Below are positions 7,465 through 15,510 of a stretch of DNA of 32,250 nucleotides, piece by piece. This DNA is from Burkholderiales bacterium (lineage in GTDB: Bacteria > Pseudomonadota > Gammaproteobacteria > Burkholderiales > Burkholderiaceae_C): NCBI GenBank assembly GCA_019509985.1, contig JAEKLF010000105.1, positions 1 through 32,250 on the forward strand, in the 5' to 3' direction. The notes beneath the pieces were generated by a model. It saw only the letters and a list, made by a program, of their open reading frames with translations, ran no database searches and was not told where the DNA came from. Made by a program: the position numbers and the translations under genes. The first letter of the stretch is position 1; each line of letters starts with the position of its first letter.

Positions 7465-8472
7465 ATGCAAAAGACGCTCGCCTCCCTCACCCTCTTGCTG
7501 CTGCTGGCCGCCTGCGCCCATCAGCCCACGCCGCCCGCGGCCCCGCCGCACATCGAGCCCACGGCCGCGCAGCTTCAGAACGCCCAGCGCGCCGGCCTGG
7601 ACGCCGCCCAGCTCGGCGACCTGCTCAACAAGCCGCTGTACCGCATGCAGCCCGCCGAGCTGGGCCGCTTCCTGGCCTGGCAGCAGTTGGACCAGCCGGC
7701 CCTGCGCCAGCGCGTCGCGGCTCTGGCACGCAAGAACATCGGCCAGCCCTACGAACTCTTCCTGCTCGGCGAGTTCCCCTACGAAACCTACGATGCCCAG
7801 CCGCTGTTCGACCTGAGCAAGAGCGACTGTGTCGTCTTCGTCGAGCATGTCTACGCGATGGCGTTGAGCGCCTCGTGGGAGGAGTTCTTCTGGATGCTGC
7901 AGCGCATCCGCTACCGCGACGGCGTCATCGGCGTGGCCACGCGCAACCACTACACCGAGGCCGACTGGAATCTCGCCAACCGCTGGCTGGTGACCGACGT
8001 GACCGCCACGCTCGGCGCACCGACCCAACCCTACCGCCAGCACATCGACCGCCAGGCCTTCCTGAAGAAGCAGTTCAAGATCACCCGCGAGATCCCGCCG
8101 CAGGACTTCGACGACCTCTACGTTGCCAAGCAGGACGTGGCGGCCATCGAGGCGCAGCTGCAGGACGGCGACTTCGTCAACATCATCTCGACCCGCGGCG
8201 GCGAGTTCTGGGCCTCGCATGTCGGCCTCATCGTCACTGGCGCGGACGGTTCGCGCCACCTGCTGCACTCGTCCGAACCCCAGGTGCGCGAGGAGACGCT
8301 GCAGGGCTTCATCAATCGCATGGCCGAACGCGATGCGCGCCAGGCCGGGCAGAACAAGGCACAGCTGGCGGGCTTCAAGTTCCTGCGGCTGAACGACTCG
8401 CCCGAGCCACCGCCGATGGCGCCGCAGCCGCGGCCGGCACGGTCCCCCGTGCCAGGTCAGGCCGGCTCGTAA
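7465..8472 (+). CDS. DUF1460 (N-acetylmuramoyl-L-alanine amidase-like) lipoprotein
   Basis: A 335-residue exported protein. The signal peptide ends in the lipobox LLLAAC (Cys17). The central and C-terminal parts match the DUF1460 family, which has an NlpC/P60-like cysteine-peptidase fold. The likely nucleophile is Cys in FDLSKSDCVVFVEHVYAMA (about residue 119), and the likely histidine is in WASHVGLIV (about 252), preceded by LQDGDFVNIIST. Family members are thought to act on peptidoglycan fragments or other amide-bonded wall material; the substrate here is unknown. The last 50 residues are rich in Pro. The stop overlaps the 3' end of the convergent LysR gene by 16 bases. It is separated from tlpA by 165 bases, so it probably has its own promoter. 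Confidence 0.85.
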   Translation: MQKTLASLTLLLLLAACAHQPTPPAAPPHIEPTAAQLQNAQRAGLDAAQLGDLLNKPLYRMQPAELGRFLAWQQLDQPALRQRVAALARKNIGQPYELFLLGEFPYETYDAQPLFDLSKSDCVVFVEHVYAMALSASWEEFFWMLQRIRYRDGVIGVATRNHYTEADWNLANRWLVTDVTATLGAPTQPYRQHIDRQAFLKKQFKITREIPPQDFDDLYVAKQDVAAIEAQLQDGDFVNIISTRGGEFWASHVGLIVTGADGSRHLLHSSEPQVREETLQGFINRMAERDARQAGQNKAQLAGFKFLRLNDSPEPPPMAPQPRPARSPVPGQAGS

Positions 8473-9359
8473 CGCCGCCAGGCCTCGCGCACGAAAGCGA
8501 TGAAGGCGGCGGCCTTGCTGCGCGGGCCGGGCCGCGTGGCGGTCAGCGCCAGCAACGGCCGCGGCGGCGCCAGCCAGCCGGGCAGCACGCGCTCGACGCC
8601 GGCCGGCGCCAGTTCCTCATTGCGCCAGAACCACGTCGGCAGCATGGCCAGGCCCAGCCGCTGCTGCACGGCATCGCGCAGCAGGTCCACCGATGACAGC
8701 GCAATGCCGCCGCGCACGGCGACGGCTTCTTCATGGCCGCCTGCGTCGGCCAGCCGCCACGGCGAGGCTGTGGCCGGCGCCAGCAGGCAGGAATGGTTGA
8801 CAAGATCGGCCGGCACGCGCGGCCGGCCGCCCAGGTCCAGATAGCGCGCTGCGCCGAACACCGCCGATCGCGACACGCCGAGCGGCGTCTGCACGAGGCT
8901 GGAGTCGGCCGGCGCACCCAGGCGCAGCGCGACATCGATGCCCGACTTGATGACCGGCAGCAGCGCGTCGCCCACCAGCAGCTCCAGCCTGAGCTGCGGG
9001 TGACGCGCCTGCCAGACCGGCAGCGCTGGCAGCAACACGCGGCGCGCGAAGGCGACGGAGCAGGCCACGCGCAGCCGGCCGCTCAGCGCATGGCCGGACG
9101 CCTGCAGGGCCTGCGCCGCCGCATCGGCCGCAGCGACCAGGGTTTCGGCGTGCGGCAGCAGCGTGCGGCCCGCGTCGCTCAGACTGATCGAGCGGCTGGA
9201 GCGCTGGAACAGCGCCACGCCGAGCTCGCGCTCCAGCGCGGCGAGCTGGCGGCTGACGGTGGGCTGGTTGGTGTCGAGCTGATCGGCCGCGGCCGTCAGG
9301 CTGCCGCTGCGCGCGATGGCGACGAAGACACGGTAGTGCTCGAGCAGGCCGGCTTTCAT
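8457..9359 (-). CDS. LysR-family transcriptional regulator
   Basis: The 300-residue protein has the standard layout. A winged helix-turn-helix occupies residues 1-65 (HYRVFVAIARSGSLTAAADQL, NQPTVSRQLAALERELGVALFQRS), followed by a periplasmic-binding-like co-inducer domain from about 90. It is transcribed away from the AhpD-like gene at 9467, across a 107-base gap. In this family that arrangement usually means the regulator controls the divergent gene and itself, so the AhpD-like/HPP-like pair is the likely target (inference). Its effector cannot be read from sequence. No clean T-N11-A dyad stood out enough to annotate. Confidence 0.95.
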   Translation of the reverse strand: MKAGLLEHYRVFVAIARSGSLTAAADQLDTNQPTVSRQLAALERELGVALFQRSSRSISLSDAGRTLLPHAETLVAAADAAAQALQASGHALSGRLRVACSVAFARRVLLPALPVWQARHPQLRLELLVGDALLPVIKSGIDVALRLGAPADSSLVQTPLGVSRSAVFGAARYLDLGGRPRVPADLVNHSCLLAPATASPWRLADAGGHEEAVAVRGGIALSSVDLLRDAVQQRLGLAMLPTWFWRNEELAPAGVERVLPGWLAPPRPLLALTATRPGPRSKAAAFIAFVREAWRRYEPA

Positions 9360-9466
9360 CGTGGATCGATGCTCCCTCGGTATGGCTGTGATGGCGGGCG
9401 GCGCATTGTTGCCGCTGGGCCCGGTTCCTACATTGGCTTCACCGACACCCCCGCAAGGAAGCCCTC

Positions 9467-10012
9467 ATGTTTGCTCCCCTCGCCCCTGACGCCACCACCG
9501 GCATGGTCCGTGAACTGCTGGACGCGACCCAGCGCCAGCTCGGCCGCGTGCCCAACCTCTATGCCGCGATGGCGCACAGCCCCATCGCGCTGCAGGGCTA
9601 CCTCGACTTCCGCGGCGCGCTGCAGCAGGGCGTGCTGGACATCAAGATGCGCGAGCGCGTCGCGCTGCTGGTGGCCCAGCTCAATGACTGCGACTACTGC
9701 GTGGCGGCCCATACCTTTCGCGGCGGCAAGATCGGCATGAGCACCGACGACCTGCTGGCCACCCGCAGGGCCGACAGCGCCGACGCGAAGACCGCCGCCG
9801 CGCTGCGCCTCGTGAAGGCCCTGGTGCTGCGCGAACCTGCGAGCGCCGAGGCCGCACTGACCGAGGCGCTGCAGGCCGGCTGGAACGAGGCCGAGGTCGG
9901 CGAGCTGGTGGCCCACATCGCGCTGAACGTGTTCTCGAACACCTTCAAGCAGATCGCCGAGCCGCCGCTGGACTTCCCCGCCGCGCCGGCGCTGCCCGGA
10001 GCCGGCGCTTGA
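9467..10012 (+). CDS. Carboxymuconolactone decarboxylase-family protein (AhpD-like)
   Basis: A cytoplasmic, all-helical protein of 181 residues. The AhpD-type active site CDYCVAAHT (about residues 73-81) carries the CxxC pair plus the downstream His typical of alkylhydroperoxidase-like proteins. It is preceded by KMRERVALLVAQLNDC, the usual helix of the family. The N-terminal VPNLYAAMAHSP resembles the peroxidase-related subgroup. It probably reduces peroxides or other electrophiles with thiols; the exact substrate is unknown. The ATG at 9467 has AAGGA seven bases upstream. Its stop overlaps the TTG start of the next gene (TTGA), so the two are coupled. The divergent LysR gene is its likely regulator. 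Confidence 0.92.
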   Translation: MFAPLAPDATTGMVRELLDATQRQLGRVPNLYAAMAHSPIALQGYLDFRGALQQGVLDIKMRERVALLVAQLNDCDYCVAAHTFRGGKIGMSTDDLLATRRADSADAKTAAALRLVKALVLREPASAEAALTEALQAGWNEAEVGELVAHIALNVFSNTFKQIAEPPLDFPAAPALPGAGA

Positions 10013-10437
10013 AGGCCGCCGTGCTGGGCTTTGCCGCGCTGGCCCTGGCCTGCGCCGCGGCCTGCGTGCTGGCCGGCTCGGCGCGGCTGCTCGGGCCCTT
10101 CGTCGCCAGCATCGGCGTGATCTGCTCGGCGGCGACGCCGGCCTCGCGCCTTCAGGCCGGCGCGGCGAGCTTCCAGGCCCATGGTCTGTGCGCGCTGCTC
10201 GGCCTGGCGGCACATGCGCTGCTACCGGCGCTGCCCGTGGCGGCGGTGGGCGCCGCGCTGGTCGGCTTCGTGCTGCTGCGGGCGCTGGGCCGGCCGCATG
10301 CGCCGGCGTTGGCGCTGTTGGCCGTGCTGGCGATGGGCGGCGCCTCCGTGGCCGATCTGGCCGGCGCTCTCGCGATGGCCGCAGCGCTGTGGCTGGGCGC
10401 GCTCGGCTGGAGCCAAGCCCAGCTGGCGCGCGCTTAG
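10009..10437 (+). CDS. Small HPP-family-like membrane protein
   Basis: This 142-residue, strongly hydrophobic protein has about four or five membrane segments and little soluble sequence. The pattern SARLLGPFVASIGVICSAATPASRLQ, followed by a hydrophobic run and VGFVLLRALGRPHAPALALLAVLA, resembles HPP-family inner-membrane proteins, some of which are linked to nitrite transport. The family call is by pattern only. The start is TTG at 10009, overlapping the preceding stop by three bases; no ATG or GTG fits better. Its stop TAG overlaps the lipA stop on the other strand (shared TTAG at 10434-10437). The unusual start suggests translation depends on re-initiation after the AhpD-like gene. Confidence 0.6.
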   Translation: MKAAVLGFAALALACAAACVLAGSARLLGPFVASIGVICSAATPASRLQAGAASFQAHGLCALLGLAAHALLPALPVAAVGAALVGFVLLRALGRPHAPALALLAVLAMGGASVADLAGALAMAAALWLGALGWSQAQLARA

Positions 10438-11396
10438 GCCGTGGGGTTCAGCGCCGCGTGGGCCTGCTGGTCCGCGTGGTAGCTGGAGCGCACCATGGCG
10501 CCCACCGCCGCATGCGTGAAGCCCAGCTTGTAGGCCTCGGCCTCGAACATCTTGAAGGTGTCGGGGTGCACGTAGCGGCGCACCGGCAGGTGGTGGCCCG
10601 AGGGCGCCAGGTACTGGCCGATGGTGATCATGTCGATGTCGTGCGCGCGCATGTCGCGCATGACCTGCAGGATCTCCTCGTCGGTCTCGCCCAGACCCAC
10701 CATGATGCCGCTCTTGGTCGGCACGCCCGGCACTTCTTGCTTGAAGCGCTTGAGCAGCGTCAGGCTGAACTGGTAGTCCGAACCCGGGCGCGCTTCCTTG
10801 TACAGGCGCGGCGCGGTCTCGAGGTTGTGGTTCATCACATCCGGCGGTGCGGCCTTGAGGATGTCCAGCGCGCGGTCCATGCGGCCGCGGAAGTCCGGCA
10901 CCAGCACCTCGATCTGCGTCGCCGGGCTGAGCTCGCGGACCTTGGTGATGCATTCGGCGAAGTGGCCCGCACCACCATCCTTCAGGTCGTCGCGGTCGAC
11001 GCTGGTGATGACGACGTACTTGAGCTTGAGCGCGGCAATCGTCTTGGCCAGGTTCAACGGCTCGTCGACGTCCAGCGGGTCCGGCCGGCCGTGGCCCACG
11101 TCGCAGAAGGGGCAGCGCCGCGTGCACTTGTCGCCCATGATCATGAAGGTGGCCGTGCCCTTGCCGAAGCATTCGCCGATGTTGGGGCAGCTGGCTTCCT
11201 CGCAGACGGTGTGCAGCTTGTGCTCGCGCAGGATCTGCTTGATCTCGTAGAAGCGGGTCGTCGGCGAGCCGGCCTTGACGCGGATCCAGTCGGGCTTCTT
11301 CAGCACTTCGGCCGGCACGATCTTGATCGGGATGCGGGAGGTCTTGGCCTCGGCCTTTTGCTTGATCGTCGGGTCGTAGGTGGTCGTGTCGGACAT
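10434..11396 (-). CDS. lipA: Lipoyl synthase
   Basis: This radical-SAM enzyme inserts two sulfurs into protein-bound octanoyl chains to make lipoyl cofactor. Both iron-sulfur clusters are visible: the auxiliary cluster CEEASCPNIGEC and the SAM cluster CTRRCPFC. Then come VDRDDLKDGGAGHF, NHNLETAPRLY, TKSGIMVGLGETDEE and the C-terminal RSSYHA, whose serine ligates the auxiliary cluster. The length of 320 residues is typical. The ATG at 11396 lies one base after the lipB stop, so lipB-lipA is a tight operon and LipB supplies the substrate of LipA. The C terminus converges with the HPP-like gene. Confidence 0.98.
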   Translation of the reverse strand: MSDTTTYDPTIKQKAEAKTSRIPIKIVPAEVLKKPDWIRVKAGSPTTRFYEIKQILREHKLHTVCEEASCPNIGECFGKGTATFMIMGDKCTRRCPFCDVGHGRPDPLDVDEPLNLAKTIAALKLKYVVITSVDRDDLKDGGAGHFAECITKVRELSPATQIEVLVPDFRGRMDRALDILKAAPPDVMNHNLETAPRLYKEARPGSDYQFSLTLLKRFKQEVPGVPTKSGIMVGLGETDEEILQVMRDMRAHDIDMITIGQYLAPSGHHLPVRRYVHPDTFKMFEAEAYKLGFTHAAVGAMVRSSYHADQQAHAALNPTA

Positions 11397-11397
11397 G

Positions 11398-12066
11398 TCA
11401 GGCAGTCAACTGGGCCGAGAGCCGCTCGGCGAGCCGGCCGGCCGCGGTCGGCCAGTCGGTGAAAACCCCGAGTTTATCGAGGGATGTGGTTTCCAGCCCT
11501 TCGTAACCGCAAGGGTTGATGCGCTGGAAGGGTTCCAGGTCCATCGCGACATTGAGCGCGAGGCCGTGATACGTGCAGTGGCGGCTGACCTTGATGCCCA
11601 GCGCCGCCACCTTGGCCAGGCCCTTGAAGGGCGCGTTCGGATCGGCCGGGCCGGCCAGCGCGGCGTGGCTGCCGGGATCGGCCGGGCGCACGTAGATGCC
11701 CGGCGCACCGGCCACGCGCAGGCCGGTCACGCCGTAGCCATCCAGCGTCTGGATGAGTGCCGTCTCCAGGCGGAAGACGTATTCCTTGACGAAGATGGAG
11801 AGGCGCCGCAGGTCCACGAGCGGGTAGGCGGTGACTTGGCCGGGGCCGTGGTAGGTCACCTGGCCGCCACGCTCGGTGGCGACGACGGGGATGTCGCCCG
11901 GCAGCAGCAGGTGCTCGGGCTTGCCGGCCACGCCTTGCGTGAACGTGGGCGGGTGCTCGCACAGCCACAGCTCGTCGGGCGTGTCGGCATCACGGGCCGC
12001 CGTGAAGGCGCGCATGGCCTCCAGCGTGGGCAGGTAATCGACCCGCCCGAGGGTCTTGACGATCAT
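11398..12066 (-). CDS. lipB: Octanoyl-[acyl-carrier-protein]-protein N-octanoyltransferase
   Basis: LipB moves octanoate from acyl carrier protein onto lipoate-dependent enzyme domains. Seen here are the substrate loop ERGGQVTYHGPGQVTAYPL, the catalytic lysine in AALGIKVSRHCTYHGLALN and the catalytic cysteine in INPCGYEGL. Length is 222 residues. A stretch of about 20 residues (PADPGSHAALAGPADP) is inserted just before the lysine segment, compared with E. coli LipB; from memory this is common in Comamonadaceae-like relatives. The gene starts 56 bases from the divergent Sel1 gene. In related genomes ybeD lies directly upstream; here a diguanylate cyclase and a Sel1 gene intervene. Confidence 0.97.
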   Translation of the reverse strand: MIVKTLGRVDYLPTLEAMRAFTAARDADTPDELWLCEHPPTFTQGVAGKPEHLLLPGDIPVVATERGGQVTYHGPGQVTAYPLVDLRRLSIFVKEYVFRLETALIQTLDGYGVTGLRVAGAPGIYVRPADPGSHAALAGPADPNAPFKGLAKVAALGIKVSRHCTYHGLALNVAMDLEPFQRINPCGYEGLETTSLDKLGVFTDWPTAAGRLAERLSAQLTA

Positions 12067-12122
12067 GCGGGCATCATAGGCAGGCGCTGTAAGCCCTCAC
12101 CCTTTCGAGCCGACTGGATCCG

Positions 12123-12764
12123 ATGAAGACGCCACTGATTGCCGCCCTGCTGCTCGCCGCCTCGCTGGCGCATGCCACCGCCCTGTCCGACGCGCTGACC
12201 GCCTACGACGACGGCAACCTCAAGGCCGCCGCCAAGGGCTTTGCCGAATCGGCCCAACGTGGCGAGGCGCTCGGCCAGTTCAACCTGGCCATGATGAACC
12301 TGCGCCGCGAACTGCCCGGCGCCAGCGACGCCAAGGCCTGGCAATGGCTGCAGCGCGCTGCGGCCCAGCAGCACGCGCTCGCCGAGAACGCACTGGGCGA
12401 AATGATCGAGCAAGGCCGCCACGGCCGGCTCGATCCCAAGGCCGCCTGCGGCTGGTTCGAGCGCGCGGCCGAGCATGGCAACGGCGACGGCGCGCTGGCG
12501 ACCGCCACCTGCTACTACCTCGGCCGCGGCCGGGCGCAGGACATGGCGCAGGCGCACCGCTGGTATCTGGAAGCCGCGAAGGGCGGCGACGTCGGCGCGC
12601 AGTACATCGTCGCGTCGATGTTCGAGACCGGCCTGGGCGTGGCGGCCGACGATCGGCTGGCGCGCTACTGGTACGACGTGGCCGCGAAGAACGGCGACGA
12701 CGCGGCCAAGGCCAAGGTCAAGGCGATGGACGCGCGCGACGCATCAGGCCCAGGCCAGGTCTAA
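12123..12764 (+). CDS. Exported Sel1-like repeat (TPR-type) protein
   Basis: A 213-residue protein with a signal peptide (about residues 1-19, ending AHA-T). The mature part consists of roughly four Sel1-like repeats of about 36 residues, with the pattern AxxWxxxAAxxGxxxAxxxLG. Examples are AWQWLQRAAAQQHALAENALGEM, ACGWFERAAEHGNGDGALATA, AHRWYLEAAKGGDVGAQYIVA and ARYWYDVAAKNGDDAAKAKV. Such proteins are periplasmic scaffolds or bind partner proteins; no specific role can be assigned. Its 3' end overlaps the convergent diguanylate cyclase by 21 bases. It is divergent from lipB. Confidence 0.88.
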   Translation: MKTPLIAALLLAASLAHATALSDALTAYDDGNLKAAAKGFAESAQRGEALGQFNLAMMNLRRELPGASDAKAWQWLQRAAAQQHALAENALGEMIEQGRHGRLDPKAACGWFERAAEHGNGDGALATATCYYLGRGRAQDMAQAHRWYLEAAKGGDVGAQYIVASMFETGLGVAADDRLARYWYDVAAKNGDDAAKAKVKAMDARDASGPGQV

Positions 12765-13919
12765 GCCCGGGGGGCAAAAGCCCTCGACGCGGTTGCGCCC
12801 GCTTCGCTTGGCCTGGTAGAGCGCCTGGTCGGCGCGCTGCGCCACCGCCTTCCAGTCCGCGTCGTCGGCCTGAACGTCGCCATAGCCCACGCTGACGGTG
12901 AGTACCACCTCACCGTTGGTGGTCAGCAAGGGCCGCGAGGCGACCCGCGCGCGGATGCGCTCCGCCAGCACGGCCGCCTGCAGCCCGGGCGCGCAGACGA
13001 CGAACTCCTCGCCGCCGATGCGAAAGCGCCGGTCGTAGCCGCGCAGTTCCTGCGCCACCGATGCCGCGACATGGCGGATGGCCTGGTCGCCGATGTCATG
13101 CCCGTAGCGGTCGTTGACGGCCTTGAAGTGGTCGATGTCGAACATGACCACATGAAAGCCGGCACCGGTACGGCGGCCGCGCTGGAATTCGGCGTCCATC
13201 ACGTCGTCCCAGGTGCGGCGGTTGTGCCAACCCGTCATCGGGTCGACGTCGGCATGGCGCTTCAGCTCCTCGGCCTTGTCCTGCAACACCAGCAGCGCGC
13301 ACGCCATCGTGGCGAGCAGCAGGTAGACGAACATCAGCAGGCGACCCGAGGTGAACACGCTGTCGTTGAGGCTGATCGGCGCGCCATGAAACATGGCCTG
13401 GGCCAGCACCAGCAAGCGCAACAACTGCTGCACGGCATAGGCCAGCGTCAGCGCGAGCAGCGGTTTCATCGCCGGCTTGGCCAGTTGCCGGGGCTCGCGG
13501 CAAAGTTCAACGACGACGGCGACATGAATGCCGACGATGATCGGCCAGCCCAGCAGCAATCGCCATTCGAGGTGGCTCCGCACACCGGGCAGCAGGTCCA
13601 GAACCAGGGTCAGCAGACCCAGCAGCAGCGCCAGTTGCCGCGCCGAAGGCCGCTGCAGATACCGGCGCACGCCCGACAGCATGAGGGCATAACCCGCGAT
13701 TGTGCTGGCATTGGCCAGAGCCACCGCGACGGGATGCGGATGCAGGTCGTAAGACAAGACCACCACGCCGAAGATGCTGTTGGCCAGGAACAGCAGGGCG
13801 GCCTGCGTCCAGTCCTTCAGACAGCGATCCGCCGGGCTGAGCCGGCTCATGACGCCCAGCGTGGTCGCCATCGTGGCGGCGCACACGCAAGTCACGATCC
13901 CCAAGGTCCGGATATCCAT
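12744..13919 (-). CDS. Membrane-bound diguanylate cyclase (GGDEF domain)
   Basis: This enzyme makes cyclic di-GMP from two GTP. Residues about 1-205 form an N-terminal sensor region with some six membrane segments of unassigned type. The GGDEF domain follows from about 220: DPMTGWHNRRTWDD, FDIDHFKAVNDRYGHDIGD, then the active loop GGEEF, a functional variant of GGDEF. An inhibitory site RGYD precedes the loop by exactly five residues, so product feedback is expected. The downstream segments VSVGYGDVQ and ADQALYQAKRSGRNRV are intact. At 391 residues it is complete. It sits between ybeD and lipB, usually neighbours, with its own 122-base upstream gap. Confidence 0.95.
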   Translation of the reverse strand: MDIRTLGIVTCVCAATMATTLGVMSRLSPADRCLKDWTQAALLFLANSIFGVVVLSYDLHPHPVAVALANASTIAGYALMLSGVRRYLQRPSARQLALLLGLLTLVLDLLPGVRSHLEWRLLLGWPIIVGIHVAVVVELCREPRQLAKPAMKPLLALTLAYAVQQLLRLLVLAQAMFHGAPISLNDSVFTSGRLLMFVYLLLATMACALLVLQDKAEELKRHADVDPMTGWHNRRTWDDVMDAEFQRGRRTGAGFHVVMFDIDHFKAVNDRYGHDIGDQAIRHVAASVAQELRGYDRRFRIGGEEFVVCAPGLQAAVLAERIRARVASRPLLTTNGEVVLTVSVGYGDVQADDADWKAVAQRADQALYQAKRSGRNRVEGFCPPGLDLAWA

Positions 13920-14041
13920 GACGATCCCCCAGTGCTTGCCGCGCTTGTTGGTTTGTTGCGGCTGCGCCCCTCCCTTCGGGGCGTTGCGGACTCTAGGAGA
14001 TCGGGCCGGTGCGCCAGGGCCGACGGCCGTGAAAAGCGTGC
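13920..14041. other. Intergenic gap with a GC hairpin
   Basis: This gap separates ybeD and the diguanylate cyclase gene, both on the minus strand. A dyad CGCCCC-TCCCTTC-GGGGCG lies at about 13965-13983. It has no adjacent T run on either strand, so it is only a possible structural element. The cyclase promoter should be here; no strong hexamers were seen. Confidence 0.4.
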
Positions 14042-14326
14042 TTACAGCACGACCTTGACCATCGGGTGGGTGGTCAGCGTGCGGTAGATCTCGTCGAGCT
14101 GCTCGCGGCTGGTCGCCGTGATGGTGATCGTCAGGCCCAGGTAGTTGCCGCCCTTGCTCGGGCGCTGCTCGATGGTTGACGCATCGAAGCCCGGGTCGAA
14201 CTGGCGGGCGATGTGGACGATGGCCTCGACGAAGCCGTCGACGTGCGCGCCCATGACCTTGATCGGGAACTGCGACGGGTATTCGATCAGCGACTGTTCG
14301 GGCGGAATGTCGGGTGGCAGGTTCAC
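14042..14326 (-). CDS. ybeD: DUF493 (YbeD) family protein
   Basis: A small cytoplasmic protein of 94 residues with an ACT-like fold. Visible family segments are LIEYPSQFPIKVMGAHVDGF, the run SKGGNYLGLTITITATSREQLDEIYR and the C-terminal HPMVKVVL. The function is not established; the family is often next to lipB and dacA, as here in dispersed form. The start is GTG at 14326 with GGGAG about nine bases upstream; no in-frame ATG fits the family N terminus. It follows dacA by 16 bases, so it is the last gene of the minus-strand run starting at hemJ or later. Confidence 0.93.
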   Translation of the reverse strand: MNLPPDIPPEQSLIEYPSQFPIKVMGAHVDGFVEAIVHIARQFDPGFDASTIEQRPSKGGNYLGLTITITATSREQLDEIYRTLTTHPMVKVVL

Positions 14327-14342
14327 GGCGTGATCTCCCGGC

Positions 14343-15488
14343 TTACTTGATCCACAGGCGGATGGAGTCGAAGGCGCGGCCGACCAGGCCAGCGCCGGGC
14401 ACGGCGTCCTGCACGATCAGCGGCATTTCGGCCACCGGCGCGCCGGCGGTCGTCGTCACGCGCAGCGTGCCCACGCGCTGGCCCTTGGCGAGCGGCGCCA
14501 CCAGCGGGTCGGTGCGCTCGACTTGCGTCTGCAGCTTCCCGGCGTCGCCATGCGGCACGGCCACGTAGATCGCATCGGCCGCACCGAGCTTGGCCTCCTT
14601 GGCCTCGCCCTTCCAGACCGGCACGGTCGCGATGACCTTGCCGGCGTCGAAGACCTTGACCGCGTCGAAGGCGGTGTAGCCCCAATTCAGCAGCTTCTGG
14701 CTTTCGCTGGCGCGCGCCTCCTTGGAACTGGTGCCCATGACGACCGACAGCAGGCGGCGCTTGCCGTTGGGGAATTCGCGCTGGGCGCTGGCGACCAGGC
14801 AATAGCCGGCGGTCTCGGTGAAGCCGGCCTTCATGCCGTCCACGGTCGGGTCACGGCGCAACAGCAGGTTGCGGTTGTCCTGGCGGATCTTGTTGAAGGT
14901 GTAGTCGCGCTGCGAGTAGTAGCCGTAGTACTCGGGGAAGTCCGTGACGATGTGCGAGGCGATGACGGCGATGTCGCGCGCGCTGCTCTTGTGGCCGGGC
15001 TCGGTCATGCCCGTCACGTTCTTGAACTCGGTGTGCTTGAGGCCCCAAGCCTGGGCCTGGCGGTTCATCAGCTGCACGAAGTTCTCGACCGAGCCGGCCA
15101 CGCCCTCGGCCAGCGCCACGGCGGCGTCGTTGCCGCTCTGGATGATGAGGCCACCCAGCAGCTCCTCGACCCTGGGCGTCATCGTCGTGTCGACGAACAT
15201 CAGCGAGGGATCGCCCTTGCGCTCGTCCCAGGCGCGCTTGGACACGGGCAGCGTCTGCTGCAGCGTCAGCTTCTTGTCGCGCAGCGCGCCGAAGACGACG
15301 TAGGCCGTCATCAGCTTGGTCAGCGACGCCGGGTCGCTGGCCGCGTCGGCATCGCGCTCGGCCAGGGTCTTGTGCGCAGTCAGGTCGACGAGCACGTAGT
15401 TGCGCGCAGCGATCTCGGGCGGTTGCGGGGCCTGGGCCTGGGCGCTCAGGGCCAGGGCGGCAAAGAAGCAGGCTAGAAGTCGTCTCAT
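14343..15488 (-). CDS. dacA: D-alanyl-D-alanine carboxypeptidase (PBP5/6 family)
   Basis: This low-molecular-mass penicillin-binding protein trims the terminal D-Ala from peptidoglycan side chains. The ATG at 15488 gives a signal peptide ending around AQAQA; the frame stays open upstream, but that part is antisense-like. Catalytic motifs are SLTK (about residue 57) and SGN. The third motif, usually KTG, reads KAG in DGMKAGFTETAGYC. A C-terminal beta domain and the amphipathic anchor AFDSIRLWIK complete the 381 residues. The gene lies 22 bases after the hydrolase and 16 before ybeD. The T-to-A change in the third motif could alter beta-lactam affinity; it may be normal in this lineage. Confidence 0.96.
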   Translation of the reverse strand: MRRLLACFFAALALSAQAQAPQPPEIAARNYVLVDLTAHKTLAERDADAASDPASLTKLMTAYVVFGALRDKKLTLQQTLPVSKRAWDERKGDPSLMFVDTTMTPRVEELLGGLIIQSGNDAAVALAEGVAGSVENFVQLMNRQAQAWGLKHTEFKNVTGMTEPGHKSSARDIAVIASHIVTDFPEYYGYYSQRDYTFNKIRQDNRNLLLRRDPTVDGMKAGFTETAGYCLVASAQREFPNGKRRLLSVVMGTSSKEARASESQKLLNWGYTAFDAVKVFDAGKVIATVPVWKGEAKEAKLGAADAIYVAVPHGDAGKLQTQVERTDPLVAPLAKGQRVGTLRVTTTAGAPVAEMPLIVQDAVPGAGLVGRAFDSIRLWIK

Positions 15489-15510
15489 CGGTTCAATTCG
15501 GGCGCGAGGC

